From JAGTQI01 sp038868115 (lineage in GTDB: Archaea; Thermoproteota; Bathyarchaeia; Bathyarchaeales; Bathycorpusculaceae): 64,000 nt of DNA. Each line of letters begins with the position of its first letter. The first letter of the stretch is position 1. Of this stretch, positions 43,161 to 52,136 are shown piece after piece. Both the position numbers and the translations under genes were made by a program. The stretch spans positions 1 to 64,000 of the forward strand of contig JAWBXA010000003.1 in NCBI GenBank assembly GCA_038868115.1, written 5' to 3'. The notes below the pieces were generated by a model that saw nothing but the letters and a program-made list of their open reading frames with translations, was not told the DNA's origin and searched no databases.

Positions 43161-46100
43161 ATTTTCTCACCTCCTTCTTCTTTTATTTCGGGTTCCAATG
43201 GAAGGGTTACCGTGAAGGTTGAACCCTTACCTAAAGCGCTTTCAGCTGTTATGGTGCCCCCGTGGGCTTCAACAAAACGTTTACAAATGGATAAGCCGAA
43301 ACCCATACCTTTAGCCTTGGTCGTAAAAAGTGGTGTCCAAATCTTCTTCATGGTTTCCTTTGACATGCCAACCCCAGTGTCTGAAACAGCAAACTCAACT
43401 TTCCCACCCTTTCTTCCACAACTTATTGTTAAAGTTCCACCCCTGGGCATGGCGTCCACAGCATTCCTAATCAAATTTGCAAGAATCCGCTTAACCTTCT
43501 CAAAGTCAGCCCTTAGCTTCGGCGAATCGCGGACAATTTTTACCACGTGAATATTGCTTGGAATCTCAACAGAAGCAAGTGCTTCTTCTACTAAAGCCCT
43601 CGGGCTTACTTCAGTTATGTCAAGCTTTACTTCCCCTGAATAATCCAAAAGGTCATTTATTATCTTGTTGGAATAGCTAATGTTCCTCTCTATAAGGTTA
43701 AGCATCTCCATAACCTTCCTATCCTCAGTCTGGCTTAGCCTCCTCTTGAGATAGTATGCAGCACCGGCCATGCTTGCCAACGGATTGCGAAGGTCGTGTC
43801 CCACCATTCCAGCTAACTCGCCTACAACGGCTAACCTCTGAGCCCTAAGCAGTCTATCTTGTATCTTCCGCAGCTCTCTTGTTCGCTCCTCCACCTTTTG
43901 CTCAAGCTTGTCAGCATAAACTCGAAGCTCCTTTTTAGCCTTTTTATAACCCTCAATGAGCTCAGCGTTCTCGATGGTTATTGCCGCCTGATGTAAGAAG
44001 AGCTCTAGTGGCATTAATGACTCCTTTGTTGGTTTTTTTCCATCAATAGGGTCGTCCATGCTCAAAATGCCAACTATTTTGCCTTCCGGTGTACGCAGCG
44101 GAGCATAAAGCAAGTCTTGCGGATGCCAGGCCACCATGTCCTCCTCAGACAAGCGGCCTGGAACAGCAATCGTCATGTACTGTTTTTCTGCAGCATCTAA
44201 TGGAATTTCTGGCGAAATGTGGAAGAAGTTTTCCCTAATCCACGGATCCCTCCAAGGTATGTAGTAGAACCCGCCAATCTTGTACTTCTCAAACTTTGGA
44301 CCTAGACGCTCTTTCCAAACGTGTCCCGGAACCCTTATTTCTTTTAGGAGTTTACTCTCCCCTTCTATCAAGCCTACTGCTATGACCTCTTTTGGTTCAA
44401 GGTTTTCGTCTACACGCCCAATAACCACCCTTCCCCAGCCGAAACGCTGTATCGCCTTTGCTATCTCTTTAAGTCTTTTACGGGCATCCTTAATCGTCAT
44501 TATTTTTGTAGAGTTCCGCATCAAGTTTTCAAGTTTTTCCGAGAGTTCTTCAAGGTTTTCTCTCTTCTCTATGTTGCTTAATGCTATTGCAACGTGGGAA
44601 GCCAGTATTTCAAGAAGCCTTTTATCATCCTCGTCGAAGGCTGCCAGCTTTTCGCTTTCAACATTTAACACGCCCAAAACTTTTTTTCCTATGGTCATTG
44701 GTGTTACAAGTTCTGAAAGGGCTCCTATGCGACCTTCTACATAGGCTTTCTCTTTTCTAACATCTGAAACAATTATTGACTTCTTAGTAGTAGCCGCTTT
44801 AACGGTTATGCCTTTCCCGCCGTCAAGCGGAAGCTTAAAGGAGGAAAACTTTGGAGATCCTCGGTGAGCCACTCTTTCCAAGAAGTTATCTTTTACCAAG
44901 AGAATTGAGGCGTAATCAAAACCGAGAGTTTTCTCCATGGCGTCTAAAGCCAGTCGGTAAATTTCCTTAACGGATTTAGCATTATTGAGCCTCTTTGCGT
45001 AAATGTTTAGCTCCAAAAGCCTCTTCTCGAAGAGTTTTCTCTCTTCCTCAAGCCTAACACGTTCTGTTATATCTAGCACTTGCGCTATGGTGCGCATCTG
45101 GCCTTTGACGTCTCTTAATATTACGGCTTTAACTTCAATTTCTCTTTCAGCGCCGTTCTTCCTAACTATCTTTAGCTTGCATTCTGAAAGAATCTTCTCC
45201 TGATCTTCATGTTGTCCTACCTGTATGCAAAACTTCTTGTTCGTAAAAAGTGCCTTATATTCTTCTGTTAGGAATCTTCTGAAGTCCTCCCCCACTATCT
45301 CCTCTTTCGGATATCCTAAAATTTTAGAAAGCTCATCATTAGCATAAGTAATTTTGTAGTTGTCATCTATCATTGCTATGCCGACATGGGAATTTTCAAC
45401 GATTAAGCGGAAGAGTTCCTCCCTTTCTATTAACTTCTCTTCAATAAGTTTATGTTCTGTTATGTCTCTGCTTACTCCAATTAGACCGGCTACGTTTCCG
45501 TTTTTGTCGCGGATTGGAACTTTAATCGTGTCAAAAAATCTTTTGTTGCCTTTTTCGTCAATTGTGTGTTCCTCAACACGGACTGCGACGCCCTTGCTGA
45601 GCACTTCTTCGTCGCTTTTACGGCATTGAGCAGCTAAATCCGGTGGGAGAAGCTCCTCATCCCGCTTTCCGATAATCTCCTCTTTTTTTAAGCCTACAAA
45701 CTTTTCGAAAGCGCTGTTTACTATTAGGTTTCGCCTTCCAGAATCCTTGAAATATACAATGTCTGGAATTGCCTGAATCAAAGTGTGAAGGGTTGTTGTA
45801 ATTCTTTGAAGGTTATCCTCGTAGGCTTTGCGGCTTGTCACGTCGCGGGCTATTCCAAGCTCGCCAACAATCTTTCCATCTTCGATCAAAGGCACACTTG
45901 TGAATTCGCCGATCAAATATTCGCCTGACTTCGAGCGGATACGGAGCTCAACTACTTCAGGCTTGCCGGCAAGGGTTTTCTGGAAGGAATCTATAGCTTT
46001 TTCAAGGTCTTCCGGATGTATAAGCTCGGTGAAGGGTCTTCCAACCCAATCCTCACATTTCCAGCCAGTAATTTTCTCAAAGGCTGGATTAAGTGAAATA

Positions 46101-46567
46101 ATCCTCCCATCAGATGAGATGCTATAGATTACGTCTGGAGCGGCCTCCACAAGGTTGCGGTACTGCTTTTCACTTTCAGTCAAAGCCTTCTCCATTTTCT
46201 TATTGGCAGTTACATCTATGGCGATTTCTAATCGGACATACTTGTTTCCAGGCCAAATTATAGCTTTGTCTATACACTTGTACCATTGATTTCTTTCTTT
46301 GTAGTGGCGCTCCCATACGTGGTTTTTTCCAAGGTTTTCTCCGAAAATGTATTTGTTAGTACATAACTCGCATGGACTTTTGACGCCATGAATAACCTCG
46401 TAACATTTTCTTCCGACAACTTCCTCACCGAAAACCTCTTTAAACTTGTCATTTGCGAAAAGTATCTCGTAGGTTTCAGGGTCCGTCACATAAACTAGAC
46501 AATCTAAACCGTCAAATAATTTATGAAGCCCTTCCAAAACATGGGCTACGTTTTCGTCCCTTTCCAT
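43112..46567 (-). CDS. Cytoplasmic multi-PAS/GAF hybrid sensor histidine kinase
   Basis: 1,151 residues and no membrane helix. Four PAS domains at about 20-122 (with a C-x10-C-x2-C segment CYEVIHGVKSPCELC that may bind a metal or heme), 133-247, 255-375 and 378-505; a GAF domain about 530-680; a second GAF-like region about 690-880; coiled coil; HisKA with GMVGHDLRNP (phospho-His about 924); HATPase with NLIRNAVDAMPRGG, SDTGVGM and GMGFGLSICKRFVEAHGG. Likely senses cytoplasmic redox or small ligands. The response regulator follows directly; two small signalling-type genes lie upstream. Confidence 0.93.
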   Translation of the reverse strand: MERDENVAHVLEGLHKLFDGLDCLVYVTDPETYEILFANDKFKEVFGEEVVGRKCYEVIHGVKSPCELCTNKYIFGENLGKNHVWERHYKERNQWYKCIDKAIIWPGNKYVRLEIAIDVTANKKMEKALTESEKQYRNLVEAAPDVIYSISSDGRIISLNPAFEKITGWKCEDWVGRPFTELIHPEDLEKAIDSFQKTLAGKPEVVELRIRSKSGEYLIGEFTSVPLIEDGKIVGELGIARDVTSRKAYEDNLQRITTTLHTLIQAIPDIVYFKDSGRRNLIVNSAFEKFVGLKKEEIIGKRDEELLPPDLAAQCRKSDEEVLSKGVAVRVEEHTIDEKGNKRFFDTIKVPIRDKNGNVAGLIGVSRDITEHKLIEEKLIEREELFRLIVENSHVGIAMIDDNYKITYANDELSKILGYPKEEIVGEDFRRFLTEEYKALFTNKKFCIQVGQHEDQEKILSECKLKIVRKNGAEREIEVKAVILRDVKGQMRTIAQVLDITERVRLEEERKLFEKRLLELNIYAKRLNNAKSVKEIYRLALDAMEKTLGFDYASILLVKDNFLERVAHRGSPKFSSFKLPLDGGKGITVKAATTKKSIIVSDVRKEKAYVEGRIGALSELVTPMTIGKKVLGVLNVESEKLAAFDEDDKRLLEILASHVAIALSNIEKRENLEELSEKLENLMRNSTKIMTIKDARKRLKEIAKAIQRFGWGRVVIGRVDENLEPKEVIAVGLIEGESKLLKEIRVPGHVWKERLGPKFEKYKIGGFYYIPWRDPWIRENFFHISPEIPLDAAEKQYMTIAVPGRLSEEDMVAWHPQDLLYAPLRTPEGKIVGILSMDDPIDGKKPTKESLMPLELFLHQAAITIENAELIEGYKKAKKELRVYADKLEQKVEERTRELRKIQDRLLRAQRLAVVGELAGMVGHDLRNPLASMAGAAYYLKRRLSQTEDRKVMEMLNLIERNISYSNKIINDLLDYSGEVKLDITEVSPRALVEEALASVEIPSNIHVVKIVRDSPKLRADFEKVKRILANLIRNAVDAMPRGGTLTISCGRKGGKVEFAVSDTGVGMSKETMKKIWTPLFTTKAKGMGFGLSICKRFVEAHGGTITAESALGKGSTFTVTLPLEPEIKEEGGEKIWLKMQESSLLTTTKT

Positions 46568-46570
46568 GTT

Positions 46571-46909
46571 TTAGGTATCACCCAAAAAACGCGCTTTTTT
46601 TAAGCTTTCCACGCTGTTTATTAAGTTTAGATGTTTTTCTGACTCTTCAAACTTCAGTTGAAACTTGTCGTAAAGCTTTTTCAGTATGAGCGTTTCTAGG
46701 TATGGCGCTCCAGGTCCGAAGATTTTTTCTAGGGCTTTTTGGAATTCTGTTAGGTTTTGGGGGATTTCTTCTCGTTTTATTTTAAAGGTGTTTTCCAAGT
46801 GATATAGGATGGCTTGTTTTGGCGTGTCACCAAGGGTTAATAATCCCTCTTCTATGGCTTCTAGGAATTTTTTTTGGATGTCTTTTGGAGGCAACGCCCT
46901 TCGCCACAA
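46571..46909 (-). CDS. Small signalling-output-type protein (NitrOD5-like), paralogue 1
   Basis: 112 residues, helical: LEAIEEGLLTLGDTPKQAILYHLENTFKIKREEIP and LEKIFGPGAPYLETLILKKLYDKF. I recall this pattern from the NitrOD5-like family, small output domains seen next to or fused to archaeal sensors. It is paralogous to the next gene upstream (46989-47321). The stop lies three bases before the kinase start, so it is probably co-transcribed with it. A TTG at 46909 opens the frame; a TTG at 46894 with AAGGGC upstream is possible. Confidence 0.7.
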   Translation of the reverse strand: MWRRALPPKDIQKKFLEAIEEGLLTLGDTPKQAILYHLENTFKIKREEIPQNLTEFQKALEKIFGPGAPYLETLILKKLYDKFQLKFEESEKHLNLINSVESLKKARFLGDT

Positions 46910-46988
46910 GTATATTGAATCTTAAGACGCATTAAATCTTTTCGAAAACAGAATTAAAATCCTTATGAATTCAAAATCAATAAAACAC

Positions 46989-47321
46989 TTAACGCTTAGC
47001 CTTACCCTTCATAAAGCTCTCCCTAGCAGCCTCTACATAATTCACAAAGATGAACTCTTTTCGCTCATTCCATTCAAAGGGCTTACCAATGCGGTTATAA
47101 AGCCCCTTCATTACTAGGATTTCAAGGAAATGTGCGCCAATGCCAAAAATTTTCTCTAAACCTTCAGCAAAATCCTTTATGCGGTTTGGGATTTCCTCTC
47201 TTGGTATTTTAAACTTTTTTTCTAGGTGATAATAAATCGACCGTTTCGCCGATTCGCCAAGCGAAGCTAAAGCCTCGTCAACAGCCTCAAGCAATATTTC
47301 ATCAAAGCTTTTATCTGTCAA
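46989..47321 (-). CDS. Small signalling-output-type protein (NitrOD5-like), paralogue 2
   Basis: 110 residues with the same layout as the preceding paralogue: LLEAVDEALASLGESAKRSIYYHLEKKFKIPREEIP, then AEGLEKIFGIGAHFLEILVMKGLYNRIG and a basic C-terminus (FMKGKAKR). The shared core SLGES-x-KRSI-x-YHLEK-x-FKI-REEIP makes the duplication plain. Probably interacts with the upstream-sensing kinase system; no direct evidence. The ATG is preceded by GAGGAAAG-type ribosome sequence. Confidence 0.75.
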   Translation of the reverse strand: MTDKSFDEILLEAVDEALASLGESAKRSIYYHLEKKFKIPREEIPNRIKDFAEGLEKIFGIGAHFLEILVMKGLYNRIGKPFEWNERKEFIFVNYVEAARESFMKGKAKR

Positions 47322-47440
47322 CTCTAGCTCCTCTTTCCTCCTAAATTGCCCATCCAGCGTAGAGTAACGTTTTATCCTCTTTTATTATAAAAATTTATGC
47401 AGCCCCTCAATTTTAGATTATTGATTAGATATGATCGAAT

Positions 47441-47758
47441 TTAAGGTTTTGGGGGTTTGCTTGCAGACATGTTCCTTCTTTTAGGCTTAGCTCCTTCGCC
47501 GGTGCCAAGTCTTCTTGGCAACTCTTCTAGAATTTCCTTTTGCTCAGCGATTAGACTACTTTGAGCTTCAGTGTATTCTGTTATGTTCCGTGCAATGGGC
47601 TTGGGCGCAAAACTTGTTAAGGAAAACACTACAATTGGTGGAACACCATATGTGGAAAATATGAAAGCTAAACAATGAGGAATTGCAAAAACGATGAGTA
47701 TGCTAAGTTTCCTAATACAAATGAAAGCATACCTGTTCTGAGCTAGAAACTCTGCCAA
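47441..47758 (-). CDS. Small membrane protein with basic tail (hypothetical)
   Basis: 105 residues starting MAEFLAQNRYAFICIRKL from a TTG. One or two hydrophobic helices (ILIVFAIPHCLAFIFSTY, PIVVFSLTSFA) are followed by an acidic segment and a Pro/Lys-rich end (GEGAKPKRRNMSASKPPKP). No family recognised. Its 3' end and neighbours give no functional hint. Confidence 0.45.
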   Translation of the reverse strand: MAEFLAQNRYAFICIRKLSILIVFAIPHCLAFIFSTYGVPPIVVFSLTSFAPKPIARNITEYTEAQSSLIAEQKEILEELPRRLGTGEGAKPKRRNMSASKPPKP

Positions 47759-47924
47759 AGCTTAATCAGTTTCGCTTCTTAACTTTTTATGCCGATTTCA
47801 TCCTTTAAGCTTTAAAGTCATTTCAAAACCATCTAACTATCGGTTCTATTTAGATTTCTGATTCATAAAACCTTTTTGAAACCCGGCCCATTTTAGCCAT
47901 GAAAAGCGACATGGTGCATTACGG

Positions 47925-48107
47925 TTGAAGGTTGAGTCAGCAATAGTTGTAACCGTTGCAATATGTGTCTTCCTAACCTTCTACTTCTCATATTTGTCTC
48001 TCCAAGCCTTTGAAGATGCAATAAAAAAGCAGTTTATCGTGCTTGCCTTGGCATCTCTCCTCACTGGTGCGATAATATTTGGTGTCTCGTTATTTACCTC
48101 GGAATAG
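47925..48107 (+). CDS. Small two-helix membrane protein
   Basis: 60 residues with two hydrophobic helices (SAIVVTVAICVFLTFYFSYLSL and FIVLALASLLTGAIIFGVSLF) joined by a short charged loop (EDAIKKQ). TTG start. Codon use and clean helix-loop-helix layout support a real gene, but no family is recognised. Isolated between two minus-strand genes. Confidence 0.5.
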   Translation: MKVESAIVVTVAICVFLTFYFSYLSLQAFEDAIKKQFIVLALASLLTGAIIFGVSLFTSE

Positions 48108-48239
48108 GAAAGATTTTCATAAAAGTTAGCCAAACGGGATCCAAGGAAGCGAAGAAAGCAAAAACTAATCACATTTTTGGAAAGTTAAAGCGTAAGACTT
48201 TTTGTCAGTTTTAGAGTTATTTTCTGAGGTAAAGAAGTT

Positions 48240-48917
48240 CTAAAATGATAGGAGCCAAGGTGCAAAAGTCTTCGCCAAAACCAGTATTAGAAAGGAGGAA
48301 AGCGGCACAGTAATATTATCATTTACTGGATTTGACTCAAAATGTTCGATGAAAGAGGCAATAGCCCCAGCAATAATTCCAGCTCCGCCTAAAACAGCGC
48401 CTACAGGTATGGAGAAGGAAGCCATAGCTAAGTTTCCCCACCAAGATTTAGTCCTCCTTTTATAAAGAATATTCCGAACAATTCCAGTTATAGCATCACC
48501 AATAGACATGAAAATCACGGGCAATGCCCCAAACCAGAAGTTCCCATCGCCTGAAATAAGCCAGCCAAGGGCTATTACAACACCCCACATAATACAGAAA
48601 GAAACCTCGTAGGTGTTCTCCCTGGTCTGGAACCAGTACATAAGTTTCCCACGCCTATGAGGCACATATAGGAAAACAGCCAAAAGCGTAGCCATAGCAA
48701 GCGGCAAAATTGGTGTCTTAAAAACGAAAGGCACAAGAAAAGCCGCTGCTCCGCCGGTCAATATGTGAATGATCTTTCTGTTATAATAAACTGCAATGTA
48801 ATGATCAAAGCCCCGCCCGGTCAAAAGATCATAGAGCCTCTTAGCCAAAACTTTAGCAGCAAAAATAACCCAAACAAAAAGCACAACGGCGGCAGCACTT
48901 TCTTCAACAGATATCAT
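48240..48917 (-). CDS. Polyprenol/dolichol-kinase-like membrane protein
   Basis: 225 residues with about six membrane helices. The family landmarks of the SEC59/VTE5 dolichol and phytol kinase group and of phosphatidate cytidylyltransferases are visible: YYNRKIIHILTGG, FYVPHRRGKL-like loop, SIGDAITGIVRNILYKRRTKSWWGNLAMA and the C-terminal ESNPVNDNITVPL. It would phosphorylate an isoprenoid alcohol with CTP, giving lipid carriers or phytanyl phosphates. Surface glycoprotein synthesis is a plausible context. Confidence 0.8.
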   Translation of the reverse strand: MISVEESAAAVVLFVWVIFAAKVLAKRLYDLLTGRGFDHYIAVYYNRKIIHILTGGAAAFLVPFVFKTPILPLAMATLLAVFLYVPHRRGKLMYWFQTRENTYEVSFCIMWGVVIALGWLISGDGNFWFGALPVIFMSIGDAITGIVRNILYKRRTKSWWGNLAMASFSIPVGAVLGGAGIIAGAIASFIEHFESNPVNDNITVPLSSFLILVLAKTFAPWLLSF

Positions 48918-49090
48918 GATATAATTATATGTTCTTACATCAGTATAAAAAATTGCCGCCTAAAAACATTAAAATGAGCCAAGCCGTATGCTATTAAACA
49001 TTTTTCACAGTTTTCTTATTCTTCATAGTCTAGGTATTAGTTCGCCTAAAGAGCATTTGAAAAGAGTTCAGAAGGGCTTATGTTGACGCT

Positions 49091-50323
49091 TTAGAGTTTT
49101 TTAGGCAAATCTTTCTCAGCCCTCTTTATTAGGCTGTAAAGTTCTTTTTGGATATCCTTGTCAAGGGGTGGCACCGAATGATCTTTCAATATTTTCCTAA
49201 CCTTCTCCCTCGCTCTTTCAACAAGACTTTTTCCTTCAGCCTTCTTCTACTCTTCATAGCTGCGTCTGTCAATCAGCTTAGGAATGAACTGCTCCTTTAA
49301 GGTGATCCAAAGTGTGTTTTTGGCTCAGATAGTGGCCTCCAGGACCCACCTTACGAATAACATCAATAGCCAAGGTTTCATCGCTGATCTCTACTCCACG
49401 AAGGGGCGTTAACATGGCTCTGATAAGCTCATCGTCAATTACTAACTCTTCAAGAGAAGCAGTCATGGAACAGCCAAGGCCTCCCGCCCCTTCCACCACA
49501 TCCGCGCCGGCAAGAATCGGTAAAATAGTACTCATCACCTTCTCGTAACAAGCTTGAGGGCCAGGTACTTTAGCCGAAGTAACGAGACCCATAACACTTG
49601 CGGTGAGGCCATAATACCTCGCAATTTCAACTGAAGCAGCGTTTAAAAGCGCTTCCTCTGGTGTACCTGCTGCCCATCGGCCATACTTCATGTCAAAGGC
49701 GGCTGGGAAATAGCTGGCACTCATCTGAGCGCCCGGGGACATAAGCTGAATTATTGAAATTCCACCTAGAATTTCGGCGTTTGTGACGACAAGTGCCCCC
49801 GCCTAAGTCACCGGTGCCGTTGCCCCAGCAAGAGTCTGACTTCCCACAGAACATGGGAAGCCTAGCTTAGCGAGTTTCAATGCGCGTTCAATATACATGC
49901 CGTGAAATTGAAGCGGTGACATCGCATAAAAATCTCCGACTAACAGAGGTCTTTTCCTCAAGGCTTCCTCACCCCCGCGATCACGTTGGCTATTTCAAGG
50001 GTATAATCAAATAACGCCCAGAATAGTTCTCGCGACGCGACGTCACCGCCACAGACATCAATATTAGTAGGTTTTTCAGTGTTGTTCAACCTCGTTATAA
50101 CATCATAGAAGCCACGGATGTAATCTGGTTTCTCAAAGGACGCGGTCATTCTGCCAACTGAAGCATAAGAATCCAGAGCGTCGGCGACTCTAGTTAGCAT
50201 AGCGACATCGTCGTTTGTTGAGGATTTCCACTCTCCTGTCTCCATATCAGTTGTGTACACACATAAGCCATCAGTAGCAAAGTAAATGTGTCTCCCGTCG
50301 ATCTTATAATCATATTTTGACAA
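49091..50323 (-). pseudogene. 5'-truncated, frameshifted mttB/mtgB-type methyltransferase
   Basis: Three collinear pieces make one corrinoid-dependent methyltransferase (MttB superfamily): YKIDGRHIYFATDGL...LEIANVIAG (frame ending 49958), then LLVGDFYAMSPLQFHG...LAGATAPVT*AGALVVTNAEIL (another frame), then MSPGAQMSASYFPAAF...GPGGHYLSQKHTLDHLK, and after a further frameshift EQFIPKLIDRRSYEE*KKAEGKSL to a stop at 49091. Damage: frameshift in a C5/G5 run (49972-49976), an in-frame TAG at 49803-49805, frameshift at a T run (49296-49298) and a second TAG at 49247-49249. About 100 N-terminal residues are missing. Confidence 0.75.
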
Positions 50324-50757
50324 TAAGGTAGCTGACAGTAATAATCCGCTGTAAATTTTACATCTTCAGCCGTCACAGGCGTTCCATCGTGGAAAGTTGC
50401 GTTGCTTGGAATATGCACAGTCCACACCTTTCCATCTTCCGACACTTCCCAATCTATGAAAAACTGGGGCACAGGCGGATTCGCTATGGCTGTGGAATCC
50501 TCCACCTCAAAGTATGTCCAACCTATATCGTAAATTAATTGATAAAGGATGCAACCTATTTCCGTGTACTGCCAATCCTCATGCGCTGTACATTTTGATC
50601 GGACATTTGCCAAAAAGCATGCCACTAACCTTCCTCCATACAGCTTTGTTTCAGCAGCAACCACAGAGCCAAGGTTAACCCCTGAAAACAAGAAAGCTGC
50701 AGCAAGCATTAAAACCAAAGTAGAAATAGCCGTTTTTTTTGGCAAACATTCAAACAC
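50324..50757 (-). pseudogene. Truncated extracellular solute-binding protein (family 5)
   Basis: Signal peptide from a GTG start (MFECLPKKTAISTLVLMLAAAFLFSG, Ala-rich end), then the family 5 peptide- or nickel-binding start: YQLIYDIGWTYFEVE, WEVSEDGKVWTVHIPSNATFHDGTPVTAEDVKFTADYY. Full proteins are about 500-600 residues. Here homology stops near 50330 and the frame continues only by reading the mttB remnant in a wrong frame to 50194. No permease or ATPase genes of an oligopeptide transporter follow. Either a deletion joined the two genes or the assembly did. Confidence 0.75.
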
Positions 50758-50920
50758 CCGAAAATAATTTAACTTTTTCGTTAATAAGTTTTTCCGAAAG
50801 GCGACTTCGACGTAAAATCTAAGGTTTACCAGGACACTAAGTTGACACTATCATAAGCTTTCTTCTATTGAAGTCTTAGTTTAGCGGGTTTTTCAATAAG
50901 ACAAGGCAAAATTATGGGTT

Positions 50921-51067
50921 TTATTTAGCTGTAAAAGTTAGGTTATGAATTTCCTTAAAGCTTTTAAGATGCTTTATTGCTTCTTGGATGCTGTTGAAGC
51001 CATATTTTATTGTGTTAAACTGTTTTCTTGAGGCGATAACTTCTTGACGGGCTTCATCGCTTTCCAT
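50921..51067 (-). CDS. Small helical protein (48 aa), tentative
   Basis: A short frame: MESDEARQEVIASRKQFNTI then KYGFNSIQEAIKHLKSFKEIH. Composition and alternating charge look like a small helical protein rather than noise, but there is no clear ribosome site and no recognised family. It lies between the solute-binding-protein remnant and tRNA-Ile. Confidence 0.35.
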   Translation of the reverse strand: MESDEARQEVIASRKQFNTIKYGFNSIQEAIKHLKSFKEIHNLTFTAK

Positions 51068-51088
51068 CAGTAACAAGCCAAAAACTAA

Positions 51089-51163
51089 TGGGCCGGGCCG
51101 GATTTGAACCGGCGACCTTTCGGTTATCAGCCGAACGCTCCAACCAAGCTGAGCTACCGGCCC
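51089..51163 (-). tRNA. tRNA-Ile (GAT)
   Basis: Acceptor GGGCCGG/CCGGCCC, D stem GCTC/AGCG region, anticodon stem TTCGG/CCGAA around loop CTGATAA (anticodon GAT) and T arm GCCGG-TTCAAAT-CCGGC. Discriminator A; CCA not encoded. No intron. Confidence 0.95.
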
Positions 51164-51255
51164 ATCGCAACACTAAACAGTAATGTCAAACCAACATTTT
51201 TAAGGTTTTCAGAACCTTTTTAACCATTTAAAACATTATCTTCGCAAGGAAAAAA

Positions 51256-51331
51256 GGGCCCGTGGCCAAGTACGGATCAAGGCGCCGGCCTTCGGAGCCG
51301 GAGAACGTGGGTTCAAATCCCACCGGGCCCG
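51256..51331 (+). tRNA. tRNA-Arg (TCG)
   Basis: Acceptor GGGCCCG/CGGGCCC, D stem GCC/GGC, anticodon stem CCGGC/GCCGG around loop CTTCGGA (anticodon TCG) and T arm GTGGG-TTCAAAT-CCCAC. Discriminator G followed by CC then T, so CCA is incomplete. No intron. Divergent from the tRNA-Ile gene. Confidence 0.95.
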
Positions 51332-51461
51332 CCTTTAAACAGCCGCTTTTTATCTCATAAAATTCTCTATTTACTGCAACTAACAGAAATGTTTACCAAT
51401 TTTAAGCGTTTAGACCATGGACCAGGGTTATCATTACCAATTTCAATTTTGAGGTCTGAAT

Positions 51462-52136
51462 TTAGTAGTCTGCTATTAGTCGTCCATCCTTGAGGGTGTA
51501 GATCTTATCCGCTGCTTCAACGATCTTTTCATCATGTGTAGCCACAATAACCGTCGTCTTCCATTTTTCCCTCGTATCTAACATAAGGTTCATTATTTCT
51601 TTGGCCGTGTTAGAATCAAGCTCTCCGGTGGGTTCGTCTGCAATTATCACTTCAGGATCGTTGGCTAGGGCTCTGGCTATGGCTACACGTTGCATTTCAC
51701 CCATGCTTAGTTCTTTTGGCCTATGATAGATTCTATTTTCTAAGCCCACAGCTTCTAGGAGTTTTATGGCTTTTTCCCTTTGTTCCCTCTGACTTTTCCC
51801 AGCTAAGGCCATTGGAAGCTCAACGTTTTCCAGGGCTGTGAGGGTTGGCAACAAGTTAAATGTCTGAAATATGAAGCCCATTCTCAACAACCTGATTCTT
51901 CTACGTTTTGCATTAGTCCAGTTTGAGGTGTCCTCACCGTTTATGAAGATTTTTCCATAAGTAGGCTTGTCGTTTAACCCTATGAGGTTTAGGAGGGTTG
52001 ATTTTCCAGATCCTGAGGGTCCTGTAATTGCTATAAACTTGGTCTCATCGATTTCAAAGTTGACATTGTTGACGGCGATCACCTTTGAACTACCAACCTG
52101 GAAAATTCTTGTTAGATTTACTGTTTTTATTTTCAT
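51462..52136 (-). CDS. ABC transporter ATP-binding protein (MacB/LolD type)
   Basis: 224 residues: Walker A GPSGSGKST (about 39-47), Q-loop in FIFQTFNLLPTLTALENVELP, signature LSMGEMQRVAIARAL (S-M-G-E rather than S-G-G-E), Walker B VIIADEPTGELD, and H-loop THDEKIVEAAD. The short length and ENVELP motif mark the MacB/LolD/FtsE exporter class. It pairs with the FtsX-type permease whose stop overlaps this ATG (TAATG). Confidence 0.95.
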   Translation of the reverse strand: MKIKTVNLTRIFQVGSSKVIAVNNVNFEIDETKFIAITGPSGSGKSTLLNLIGLNDKPTYGKIFINGEDTSNWTNAKRRRIRLLRMGFIFQTFNLLPTLTALENVELPMALAGKSQREQREKAIKLLEAVGLENRIYHRPKELSMGEMQRVAIARALANDPEVIIADEPTGELDSNTAKEIMNLMLDTREKWKTTVIVATHDEKIVEAADKIYTLKDGRLIADY

